DNA from: Bordetella parapertussis
GTDB taxonomy: Bacteria > Pseudomonadota > Gammaproteobacteria > Burkholderiales > Burkholderiaceae_B
Reading direction: 5' to 3'
Length of the DNA: 6,009 bases
Assembly (NCBI GenBank): GCA_945869355.1
Contig: CAMBPA010000093.1
Span: 1 to 6,009 of the forward strand
Shown here: piece after piece, positions 1 to 5,854 of the stretch
How positions within the stretch are numbered: the stretch's first letter is position 1
Layout: the number at the start of each line of letters is the position of its first letter
Notes under the pieces: generated by a model
What the model was told of the DNA's origin: nothing
What the model saw: only the letters and a program-made list of their open reading frames with translations
Database searches by the model: none
Position numbers and translations under genes: made by a program

Positions 1-253
1 TGGCTTTATGGAGAATCCAGATGTGCCACGTGCATTGACCTTGTGTGAGAAACAATTTGGGCAAACCTTCGACATGATGTCCACTACGTTTTATTTGTCT
101 CGAGAGACTGTGGTTCCCTCTGGCAAACGAAGTGTCTGGGCCTTGCGAGCACAGCTCTTTCGTCTGATGTCTAGGAATGCAACCAGTGCAACCGACTTTT
201 TTAAGATTCCTGCCAATCGCGTCGTCGAACTTGGCACTCAACTTGTGCTTTGA
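1..253 (+). CDS. kup: Kup potassium transporter, C-terminal end (partial)
   Basis: This is the 3' end of a gene that enters from the left edge; 84 residues are visible, in the frame starting at base 2 and ending at the TGA at 251-253. The residues match the C-terminal tail of Kup (TrkD) low-affinity K+ uptake proteins: a start like [12 protein letters not shown], a middle with the [11 protein letters not shown] pattern, and an end with [14 protein letters not shown] followed by NRVVELG. In the family this part is the cytoplasmic C-terminal domain after the 12 membrane helices, so no membrane segment is expected here. The protein imports K+ with protons across the inner membrane. The first ATG in view, at base 8, is an internal methionine and not a start. 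The stop lies 5 bases before the ATG of the threonine aldolase gene, so the two are probably co-transcribed. Confidence 0.93.
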   Translation, partial: GFMENPDVPRALTLCEKQFGQTFDMMSTTFYLSRETVVPSGKRSVWALRAQLFRLMSRNATSATDFFKIPANRVVELGTQLVL

Positions 254-258
254 ACCTT

Positions 259-1305
259 ATGTCAACCGTCGAGCTTGAGTTTCGTAGCGACAATTGTGGC
301 CGCGCTGCGCCAGAAATTATCGAAGCCCTCGTGCGCAGTAACAACGGGACGGCGCTAGGCTATGGCGCTGATGAGCTGACTGCGTCCCTTCAAGACCGCA
401 TGGGCTCCCTCTTCGAGCGACCCGTGCGCGTCTTTCCCATCCCCACAGGAACAGGTGCAAACGCTTTAGCACTCGCTGCCACGACAACTTCGTTCTCGGC
501 GGTCTATTGCAGCCCCGAGTCACATATCAATACGTCTGAATGTAACGCTGCCGGTTTTTTCGGCTCAGGACTGAAAGTGACCCCGCTTTCTGGGCAGTTC
601 GGGAAAATTGACCCCATTGCGCTGGAGCACGCAGTCACCACCGCAGGCAAAGGCCAGGCACATAAAAGTCAGCCCGCCGCTGTCAATCTTGTTCAGGCGA
701 CCGATCTTGGCGCGGTCTATTCCTGTGACGAAGTTGCGCGTCTTGGCGCGATCGCAAAAAAGCATCATCTCGTCACGCATATGGATGGAGCACGATTCGC
801 CAATGCGGTTGCCCATCTCGGTTGTACGCCCGCAGAGCTGACATGGAAGTCTGGTGTAGATATTTTGTCGTTTGGTGTGACCAAGAATGGCGGACTATTG
901 AGCGATGCGATTGTCGTTTTTGACGACACGATCGCAAACAATATGGGCTTTCATTTAAGACGTGCGGGGATGATTTGGTCCAAGATGCGTTTCGCCTCTG
1001 CACAAGTCTTGGCTTATGTACAAGATGATCTGTGGCTTCGGCTCGCTTCTCAATCTAACCAGGCTGCGAGGATGCTCGCGCAGGGCATTGAAGCTATTAA
1101 TGGCGCACGCAGCATCGCTCCGGTTGAAGCGAACGAAGTATTTGTCACCATGCAGGCCTCCGCCCTCGATCAACTCGCAGCTGACGGCGTACAGTTTTAT
1201 CGCCGCGGCCCCGAGCTGGCTCGTCTTGTTTGCCGCTGGGATACAACCGATCAAGAAGTTAAACAGCTCATTACACTTATTCGACAAGCTGCAAGTAAAC
1301 CCTAG
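259..1305 (+). CDS. ltaE: low-specificity L-threonine aldolase
   Basis: This is a 348-residue PLP-dependent enzyme of the aspartate aminotransferase fold, beta-eliminating lyase/threonine aldolase family. It cleaves L-threonine or L-allo-threonine to glycine and acetaldehyde in the cytoplasm. Visible landmarks are the N-terminal FRSDN segment (8-12), the phosphate-binding PTGTGANAL (62-70), a His in SPESH (89) placed to stack on PLP, HMDGAR (174-179) with Asp176 for the pyridine nitrogen, SFGVTKNG (204-211) with Lys209 as the probable Schiff-base lysine, and a C-terminal CRWDTT segment (325-330). The length is normal for the family. The ATG at 259 is chosen. An in-frame TTG at 250 would overlap the kup stop as TTGA, but the three extra residues add nothing recognisable, and neither start has a clear Shine-Dalgarno sequence. 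It lies tightly behind kup. Substrate stereopreference cannot be read from the sequence. Confidence 0.88.
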   Translation: MSTVELEFRSDNCGRAAPEIIEALVRSNNGTALGYGADELTASLQDRMGSLFERPVRVFPIPTGTGANALALAATTTSFSAVYCSPESHINTSECNAAGFFGSGLKVTPLSGQFGKIDPIALEHAVTTAGKGQAHKSQPAAVNLVQATDLGAVYSCDEVARLGAIAKKHHLVTHMDGARFANAVAHLGCTPAELTWKSGVDILSFGVTKNGGLLSDAIVVFDDTIANNMGFHLRRAGMIWSKMRFASAQVLAYVQDDLWLRLASQSNQAARMLAQGIEAINGARSIAPVEANEVFVTMQASALDQLAADGVQFYRRGPELARLVCRWDTTDQEVKQLITLIRQAASKP

Positions 1306-1346
1306 TTTTCTGACGCTATTGATGCTTGCGACCCTAGGAGCGCACG

Positions 1347-1712
1347 ATGAATCACCTACTCAAGACACTCACACTTTCAGTCCTGATCACGCTTGGCTTG
1401 CTCGCGCAACAAGCTCAGGCACAATCGGGTCTCACGCTAGCGCAATATCGTGATTGGAAAAAAGATCCGATAAAAAAAGAAATGCTGACCACCTACACCG
1501 CCGGCATGGGACAAGGGGTTGTGTTTTCAAACGTACATAACAAGTCTTTCAATCTGACGCAGATATTTTGTCCGCCTGGTGACCTACCCGTGACAGGAGA
1601 TCTCACCAATCAGATTCTAGATAGCTTCATCGCAAGAAATAATTTCAAGCCTACGGATGAAATCCCTATTATTCTGATCTTTGCCTTGAAAAACGCCTAC
1701 CCCTGCCGTTGA
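1347..1712 (+). CDS. small secreted protein, Rap1a/Tai immunity-like
   Basis: A 121-residue precursor. Residues 1-25 form a clear Sec signal peptide: a Lys near the N-terminus, a Leu/Ile-rich core, and an AQA|QS cleavage site after residue 25. The mature part of about 96 residues should be periplasmic. Its pattern recalls the Rap1a/Tai family, the immunity proteins for type VI secretion amidase effectors: a YTAGMGQG helix (50-57), a Cys in IFCPPG (Cys75), an amphipathic helix with NQILDSFIARN (88-98), then an ILIFALKNAYPC ending with Cys120. The two cysteines could form a disulfide, as in that family. The start has a good ribosome site, AGGAG at 1336-1340 with six bases to the ATG. It lies 41 bases after ltaE on the same strand. 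No amidase effector or secretion gene is in view, so a role as an immunity protein is unproven. Many Rap1a-domain proteins are orphan periplasmic proteins of unknown role. The family call is from pattern memory only. Confidence 0.68.
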   Translation: MNHLLKTLTLSVLITLGLLAQQAQAQSGLTLAQYRDWKKDPIKKEMLTTYTAGMGQGVVFSNVHNKSFNLTQIFCPPGDLPVTGDLTNQILDSFIARNNFKPTDEIPIILIFALKNAYPCR

Positions 1713-1742
1713 CGCGTACGGGGTAAGGCCTCGTCTATCCCG
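1695..1742. terminator. weak hairpins between convergent genes
   Basis: The convergent gap (1713-1749) and the end of the small secreted gene contain two overlapping, mutually exclusive stems. One pairs GCCTACCCC (1695-1703) with GGGGTAAGGC (1720-1729), leaving one bulged A. The other pairs CGGGGTA (1719-1725) with TATCCCG (1736-1742), with one G-T pair. Neither is followed by a T-run on either strand, so a role as a bidirectional terminator rests mainly on position. Confidence 0.25.
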
Positions 1743-1749
1743 ATCAGCG

Positions 1750-3417
1750 CTAGCGTTTGAGCTTCTTCATCTGCTCGGCTAAATAGCGGTCGCCGCCTGA
1801 CCCGTCCGCATAAAAATAGATGTCAAAATCCTTGCAGGGATAAACTTTGTCAGGTTTGCCAAGTACGTCGGTGCTTTCAGGATAGATATTCCCTTTGTAC
1901 CGTACGTTATCTTTTACGTGGCTAACAATCACGCCATTTACTTGTAGATGTTTATAGTTCGCACGATTATTGAGCCAAAGCGTCGGTTCAAAACGCTCGT
2001 TAGTCTGTAACACGCGCGCCCCTGAGTTGCCATAAACATCCAATGTGCGCGCGCTCCAAAAGGTACCCACAGCATTAAACCGGTGCTTCGCCATGAGGTC
2101 GTTAAAGCAACGAATTCCTGAATGTGACTCGCGATAGGGGGCAGCGGATAACCAAGAGAGATTACTCATGGACGGTGAAGTCCTCAATGCGAAACCGAAT
2201 ACTGCTATCCCAAGCAAAGCACAGGCCGCAAAGTAAACGCGCGACGACTTACCGTAAAAGATCCCAGTGCATAGCGGGAAGCAAAGAATTGCAAACAGCG
2301 GAAATAGTGCGACAGGCAAAAAATATCGCATCAGGAAATTACCGGACACAATGGTGCCGATAATCGTGATGCACGCTGACAAAGCAGCAAATAATACTAA
2401 AAACAATAGTGCTGAACTTGTTATCTGAGGCACCGATCCATTGGTGCTTCTAGGGCTGCGTCTAATAACCCAAACATAGCGAAATGCGATGACGACCATT
2501 GTGGCAAGCAAACAGATAATGATTGAGTATTCAACGACTCCTGCCAATGTTTGCGAAACCTTCGCAAAGTTATTGCCAACCCCTTGGAGCCCTTCAATAA
2601 ATGATCGGAGATGAACATACTTGCCAACAGATTTCCCTATATGGTCAGACAGGATCATACGAAAGAGCTGCCCACACGCCACGCCGGCCAGCATTGCAAC
2701 AACCAAACCGTATAAAACTCTTTTTTCAGACAGCCTAAGCCAGTGAATCACCGCAAGGGTCAGGGTAAACGGAATCGCACCCTGCAGTAAAAACATAGGG
2801 TTAGAAAAGTACGTCGCCGCTGAACAGATTGCGATCAGACCGTAGGCGAGGCGCTTGTCTTGCCTTGGTTCAGCCAGGACTCGACAACTCATCCAGGCAA
2901 CAAGCAAGCTGCACAGAATTGCACCGAAATAGTATGTATTAAATAGAAATAGCGTCACAAGCGCTGTCACGTTAACTTCTGCGTGCTGCTCGAGCGCGAT
3001 ATACAGAAGCAAAAGGCAAGACGCCAGTAATACAAATCCTAACCGCAGCAATAAACTCGCGCCGACTGCACCAGCAATTTTGTACAGCAAGAATGCATAC
3101 AGCCAGTAATTCGCTAACCCATTTAGAATGAAAGACCATTCCAAGGTTGGCGTCAGTGCGTAACAAATTAAATACAAAACAATCTCAGGAAAGAAAAAAA
3201 TCTGAGATGAAAACGTCCAGTCCCTAGGCTCGCCTGAAAACAACGATTGTGCATACAGCGCGAGCGTCAGCGAATCGCCGTTAAACAGGAACAACTCCCT
3301 CCAGCTAGGCTGCAATACCTGCCCGACGCCCACAAGAGAGCATGCAACAATCGCTCCCAGTGTGAACACGAAAGCAACGCTGGGAAGACTAAAAGCAGTT
3401 CTTAGTTTTAGGGACAT
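1750..3417 (-). CDS. polytopic membrane protein, GT-C glycosyltransferase-like
   Basis: A 555-residue inner-membrane protein that I do not recognise as a named gene. Roughly 11 to 13 hydrophobic segments run from residue 11 to about 411, followed by a soluble tail of about 140 residues (415-555). The layout resembles GT-C glycosyltransferases. After the first helix comes a loop with FNGDSL (Asp48) and an aromatic stretch ending FFFPE (Glu78), where such enzymes carry catalytic or metal-binding acidic residues. Late in the membrane part is MRYFLPVALFP (363-373), like the RY-x-x-P motif near the last helices of several lipid-linked sugar transferases. Families of this type use polyprenyl-phosphate sugars in the periplasm. 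The tail has two cysteines (437, 528). The ATG at 3417 has no clear Shine-Dalgarno sequence. The gene converges with the Rap1a-like gene and diverges from the 133-residue secreted protein. By eye it is somewhat richer in A+T than the flanking housekeeping genes. Membrane protein is certain; sugar transfer is inference. Confidence 0.6.
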   Translation of the reverse strand: MSLKLRTAFSLPSVAFVFTLGAIVACSLVGVGQVLQPSWRELFLFNGDSLTLALYAQSLFSGEPRDWTFSSQIFFFPEIVLYLICYALTPTLEWSFILNGLANYWLYAFLLYKIAGAVGASLLLRLGFVLLASCLLLLYIALEQHAEVNVTALVTLFLFNTYYFGAILCSLLVAWMSCRVLAEPRQDKRLAYGLIAICSAATYFSNPMFLLQGAIPFTLTLAVIHWLRLSEKRVLYGLVVAMLAGVACGQLFRMILSDHIGKSVGKYVHLRSFIEGLQGVGNNFAKVSQTLAGVVEYSIIICLLATMVVIAFRYVWVIRRSPRSTNGSVPQITSSALLFLVLFAALSACITIIGTIVSGNFLMRYFLPVALFPLFAILCFPLCTGIFYGKSSRVYFAACALLGIAVFGFALRTSPSMSNLSWLSAAPYRESHSGIRCFNDLMAKHRFNAVGTFWSARTLDVYGNSGARVLQTNERFEPTLWLNNRANYKHLQVNGVIVSHVKDNVRYKGNIYPESTDVLGKPDKVYPCKDFDIYFYADGSGGDRYLAEQMKKLKR

Positions 3418-3459
3418 CAGGCAGATAAAAAATAAACATCAAAGAGTGTGCGGAATATA

Positions 3460-3489
3460 TTGACAGGACGCCCGTTGGAATAATACATT
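3460..3489 (+). promoter_or_regulatory. sigma70-type promoter for the secreted protein
   Basis: A perfect TTGACA -35 box (3460-3465) is followed after 18 bases by TACATT (3484-3489), four of six matches to the -10 consensus. TAATAC at 3481-3486 is an alternative -10 with a shorter, 15-base spacer. Transcription would start near 3496 and leave a leader of about 48 bases before the ATG at 3544. It lies in the divergent gap, where control of the minus-strand membrane gene is also expected, but I see no convincing promoter for that gene. Confidence 0.45.
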
Positions 3490-3533
3490 TTAAGCGCGAT
3501 TGTTTGGTATGGTCTGAGCAATCTGTCCATGCT

Positions 3534-3540
3534 GGGGTGG
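3534..3540 (+). promoter_or_regulatory. ribosome binding site that fixes the start at 3544
   Basis: GGGGTGG at 3534-3540 lies three bases before the ATG at 3544. It overlaps the codons just after an upstream in-frame ATG at 3529, which has no such site. It therefore favours the start at 3544, which also gives the cleaner signal peptide. Confidence 0.5.
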
Positions 3541-3543
3541 ATT

Positions 3544-3945
3544 ATGTTGCGGCTATTTTTCTCAACGGCTTTTTACTGCTTTTTCGTCTTGTTTGGACAA
3601 GCGGCGTTTGCGCAAACTGCGAGAGCAAACTATACGGCCGAAAATGCAAATGAAGTAGTGGTTTCGTACCAGATGGAAGGTGGTGGTAGCGTTCGGTCGA
3701 CCTTCACTTACACCGGCGAGAGAAACGGAAAAGCGCTATGGGTTGAAAGCTTTACCTTTGAAGGAAAGCGGATCACCAACCGCTTCATTGAAGAGTCACA
3801 TGATGAATGGTCGATCTATTTAGTCGGCGCAGAGCGTAGTACACGCAATGACACCGCTCAAATAGACTTTTACGAGCGAATGGTAAAAGAAGATACGTCC
3901 AATGGGTCCTATTCTGGGCGCATTGTCTCATTCAAAACTAAATAG
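3544..3945 (+). CDS. small secreted protein of unknown family
   Basis: From the ATG at 3544 this is a 133-residue precursor. Residues 1-23 are a typical signal peptide: an Arg at position 3, an aromatic-rich core (LFFSTAFYCFFVLFG), and an AFA|QT cleavage site. The mature protein of about 110 residues has no cysteine or membrane segment and is rich in charged residues. It shows alternating polar/hydrophobic stretches that suggest beta strands, for example VVVSYQMEG (38-46), SVRSTFTYTG (49-58), KALWVESFTFEG (63-74) and EWSIYLVG (88-95). This would suit a small beta-sandwich or lipocalin-like periplasmic protein, but I do not recognise the family. An in-frame ATG at 3529 would add five residues and is less likely given the ribosome site. 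The gene is a single unit with its own promoter candidate, divergent from the GT-C-like gene and convergent with the GT2 gene. That it is a real gene is supported by the signal peptide, promoter, ribosome site and intact frame. Confidence 0.7.
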   Translation: MLRLFFSTAFYCFFVLFGQAAFAQTARANYTAENANEVVVSYQMEGGGSVRSTFTYTGERNGKALWVESFTFEGKRITNRFIEESHDEWSIYLVGAERSTRNDTAQIDFYERMVKEDTSNGSYSGRIVSFKTK

Positions 3946-4018
3946 TGGATCGCGAAAGCTCGTTTATGTTCGGTTGAGCAGCGGATGATCACGTTGCGCA
4001 ATAACAAAAACTGGCTTC

Positions 4019-4786
4019 CTAGCGTATCAGGTGGTCGATCGAGTTTTTAAATTTGATCGACAGCACCATGAAAAAATTCCTCCAGATTGTGCTGGCTGGC
4101 ATTTTAGAAACACCATGCTCGCGCTCGGTGAACTCAATCGGCACCTGTCCCAGACGATGACAGACACTCGCCGCCTTGTATTTCAAGTCAATCAGAAAGC
4201 CGTAGCCCGTGTGGTTCAACCTTGTCAGATCAATACGTTTCAGTAACTCAAGTGAATACATGTTGTAACCACCGGTGTAATCCGATACGTGGCTACCCAG
4301 TACAAGGCGAGCGTACATATTTCCGCCGCGGCTAAGCAACGTGCGATGCCATTGCCAGTTAGGGCTTGAGCCACCGGGGATATACCTCGAACCCAACACA
4401 AAATCACATCCACTGCTTGCCAACGCAATAAAATCTGTCAAGTACTTGGGGTGATGGGACAACTCAGCATCCATCTGAAGCACAAACTCCGGCGGGTCTG
4501 ACAAGCGCAGCATACGGCTTAAGCCATCGATATACGCTTTACCCAGACCCTCCTTGACCGGTCGCGTAATTAACTGCACGCGAAAACATTCAGATTGCAG
4601 ACGCTGCGCTGCCCGCGTCACTACACCGGCGGTACCATCGGGCGACGAGTCATCCAGAACAAAGACACTCGTGTCCGTGCCTGGGTGGAGCTTGCAGACA
4701 TCGGCCAGTGCACCAAGTAACGTATCGACATTTTTCGACTCGTTGTAGGTTGGGACGAGTATCGCTAGCCTCAAGGAATGACTCAC
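4019..4786 (-). CDS. GT2 glycosyltransferase, polyprenyl-phosphate-mannose synthase-like
   Basis: From the GTG at 4786 this is a 255-residue single-domain enzyme of the dolichyl-phosphate mannosyltransferase (DPM1-like) branch of family GT2. Such enzymes move a sugar, often mannose from GDP-mannose, onto a polyprenyl phosphate at the cytoplasmic face of the inner membrane. Landmarks are ILVPTYNESKNV (9-20), VLDDSSPDGT (43-52), EGLGKAYIDGL (79-89), LQMDAELSHHPKYL (103-116), LGSRYIPGGS (131-140), LSRGGNMYAR (151-160), DYTGGYNMY (169-177), GYGFLIDLKYKA (194-205) and EREHGVSKM (221-229). The metal-binding DxD position reads Asp106-Ala-Glu108. There is no C-terminal GtrA-like membrane domain. An ATG at 4864 would add 26 residues unlike any GT2 N-terminus, and its ribosome site would fall inside the hairpin at 4869-4901, so GTG is preferred although it too lacks a clear Shine-Dalgarno sequence. 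A possible -10 box, TACAAT, lies at 4863-4868. The sugar and lipid are inferred. Confidence 0.85.
   Translation of the reverse strand: MSHSLRLAILVPTYNESKNVDTLLGALADVCKLHPGTDTSVFVLDDSSPDGTAGVVTRAAQRLQSECFRVQLITRPVKEGLGKAYIDGLSRMLRLSDPPEFVLQMDAELSHHPKYLTDFIALASSGCDFVLGSRYIPGGSSPNWQWHRTLLSRGGNMYARLVLGSHVSDYTGGYNMYSLELLKRIDLTRLNHTGYGFLIDLKYKAASVCHRLGQVPIEFTEREHGVSKMPASTIWRNFFMVLSIKFKNSIDHLIR
4034..4061. repeat. inverted repeat at the end of the GT2 gene
   Basis: GTCGATC (4034-4040) and its exact reverse complement GATCGAC (4055-4061) flank a 14-base A/T-rich loop. G-T pairs could extend the stem inward by three pairs. It lies within the last codons of the GT2 gene and downstream of the convergent secreted-protein gene. 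No T-run follows on either strand, so a terminator role is weakly supported. Confidence 0.3.
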
Positions 4787-4868
4787 ACTGATGAGAAGCG
4801 AGCGCTTCGCAGTTTGAACAACCCCAGCAGCAACCAGATGCCACCAGAGAACCGAAGGCTGCATTGTA

Positions 4869-4901
4869 AAGGGGTTAACTTCTTTTGAAAGTTAACCCCT
4901 T
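4869..4901 (-). terminator. 13-bp perfect hairpin after tRNA-Pro, probable terminator
   Basis: The arms AAGGGGTTAACTT (4869-4881) and AAGTTAACCCCTT (4889-4901) are exact reverse complements around a 7-base loop. Read on the minus strand, the stem begins 8 bases after the CCA end of tRNA-Pro and ends in CCCCTT followed by TACAAT, so the T-run is short (TTT). Position and stem strength favour termination of the tRNA transcript. The short T-tract makes it less than textbook, and it could equally mark the 3' processing boundary. It separates the tRNA from the GT2 gene, which then needs its own promoter. Confidence 0.55.
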
Positions 4902-4909
4902 GATATATC

Positions 4910-4988
<79 letters not shown>

Positions 4989-4996
4989 AGTCTTCA

Positions 4997-5026
4997 AGTA
5001 TAGCAGAGGCAGATTGGTCCTGCCGA
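4997..5026 (-). promoter_or_regulatory. promoter for tRNA-Pro
   Basis: On the minus strand TCGGCA (5021-5026, four of six -35 matches) lies 18 bases before TATACT (4997-5002, five of six -10 matches). The -10 is preceded by TGC, an extended -10. Transcription would begin near 4990, a few bases before the tRNA 5' end at 4986. The box lies wholly in the gap between the MerR gene stop and the tRNA, so the tRNA can be made independently of the pheT-ihfA-merR transcript. Confidence 0.5.
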
Positions 5027-5037
5027 GTGAAGCGCGA

Positions 5038-5454
5038 CTAGCCGAGCGTCAGTTGGCCACTGACTGGATACTGACTTTGCGCGTCAACCAACACGTCGCG
5101 AATACTATTAAGTTCAGTGCGTAGAGAGTGCAGTTCATGGGCGGTCAATCGTACCGCTGCGTCTGGATCCTGCTGCGGCACTTCCCTACCCTCGCCGAGT
5201 CGATTGCGTGCACCACTAATCGTGAAGCCTTGTTCATAAAGCAGCTCACGAATCTTGCGAATGAGTAAAACCTCATGGTGCTGGTAGTAGCGTCTATTGC
5301 CGCGACGCTTAACCGGCTTGAGCTGAGTAAATTCTTGTTCCCAATACCGCAACACGTGAGGCTTGACGCCACACAGATCGCTTACTTCGCCGATGGTGAA
5401 GTAGCGCTTGGCCGGAATCGGCGGTAATACAAAAGGCTTGTCTGAAATCGTCAT
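5038..5454 (-). CDS. MerR-family transcriptional regulator
   Basis: A 138-residue DNA-binding protein. The N-terminal winged helix-turn-helix of the MerR superfamily spans about residues 17-85: [15 protein letters not shown] (helix-turn-helix), [10 protein letters not shown] (33-42) with the family's LRYWE signature, the wing [14 protein letters not shown] (49-62), and the helix with [15 protein letters not shown] (65-79). The rest (85-138) is short, with a helical, possibly coiled-coil stretch ([18 protein letters not shown], 105-122) for dimerisation. There are no metal-binding cysteines of the MerR/CueR type and no long drug-binding domain, so it is not a classical metal or multidrug sensor; it sits nearer the MlrA-like group. 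It lies 43 bases after ihfA on the same strand and is probably in one operon with pheT-ihfA. In Burkholderiales a regulator of this kind regularly follows ihfA. Its targets are unknown. ATG at 5454 has only a weak AGG upstream. Confidence 0.88.
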   Translation of the reverse strand: MTISDKPFVLPPIPAKRYFTIGEVSDLCGVKPHVLRYWEQEFTQLKPVKRRGNRRYYQHHEVLLIRKIRELLYEQGFTISGARNRLGEGREVPQQDPDAAVRLTAHELHSLRTELNSIRDVLVDAQSQYPVSGQLTLG

Positions 5455-5497
5455 AACCTGAGCTTAGTACGAAAGTCGGTAGTGAGGCTAGGGCAAA

Positions 5498-5809
5498 TTA
5501 ATTTTGCGCTGGCAATGGGCCTTCAACAGCCCCTTTGAGCTTCTGGCTGGCATGGAAAGTGACTACCCGGCGAGCCGCAATGGGAATGGTTTCACCAGTC
5601 TTGGGATTGCGTCCAGGACGTGGCGGTTTGTGGCGCACTTGAAAATTTCCAAATCCGGAAAGCTTGACGGCTTCGCCCCGCGCTAGCGCGTCACGAATTT
5701 CCTCGAAAAAAGTGTCAACGATGTCTTTGGCTTCACGCTTGTTTAGCCCAACGCGGTCGAACAACAACTCTGCGAGCTCGGCTTTCGTCAACGTCCGCGG
5801 TTCATTCAT
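5498..5809 (-). CDS. ihfA: integration host factor alpha subunit
   Basis: A 103-residue HU/IHF-family DNA-bending protein that pairs with IhfB to bend specific sites in recombination, replication and transcription. It carries the usual [24 protein letters not shown]-terminal helices split by a turn (6-28), [12 protein letters not shown] (48-59), and the beta arm [13 protein letters not shown] (61-73). Pro69 in the arm would intercalate into the DNA minor groove. The end of the body is [14 protein letters not shown] (79-92), followed by an 11-residue tail. The ATG at 5809 matches the family start. A TTG at 5836 is in frame but adds nine residues unlike IhfA. The gene begins 45 bases after the pheT stop, the usual pheST-ihfA arrangement, in which IHF is made with phenylalanyl-tRNA synthetase. 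A tail richer in Pro/Gly than the core is common in betaproteobacterial IhfA. Confidence 0.95.
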   Translation of the reverse strand: MNEPRTLTKAELAELLFDRVGLNKREAKDIVDTFFEEIRDALARGEAVKLSGFGNFQVRHKPPRPGRNPKTGETIPIAARRVVTFHASQKLKGAVEGPLPAQN

Positions 5810-5854
5810 AGATTCATTAACTCTAAAGGTCTTCAATTTAAAGTGCCAAAGTCG

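Noticed and set aside
955..1453. Open frames of 110 codons (-) and 145 codons (+) over the end of the threonine aldolase gene
   Set aside because: They overlap a clear enzyme gene and the signal-peptide start of the next gene, and their translations show no family features.
3418..3500. Minus-strand promoter for the 555-residue membrane gene
   Set aside because: TATTAT- and TATATT-like boxes exist in this A/T-rich gap, but none has a credible -35 box at proper spacing.
3946..4018. Possible terminator or small gene between the secreted protein and the GT2 gene
   Set aside because: Only a short TTGCGCAA palindrome is present, with no stem-loop plus T-run and no open frame with a ribosome site.
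4787..4864. ATG at 4864 as the GT2 start (281 residues)
   Set aside because: The 26 added residues do not resemble GT2 N-termini, and the ribosome site would lie in a 13-bp hairpin. Kept only as an alternative.
5810..5836. TTG start at 5836 giving IhfA nine extra residues
   Set aside because: The family starts a few residues before TLTKAEL, which fits the ATG at 5809; the added residues are not IhfA-like.
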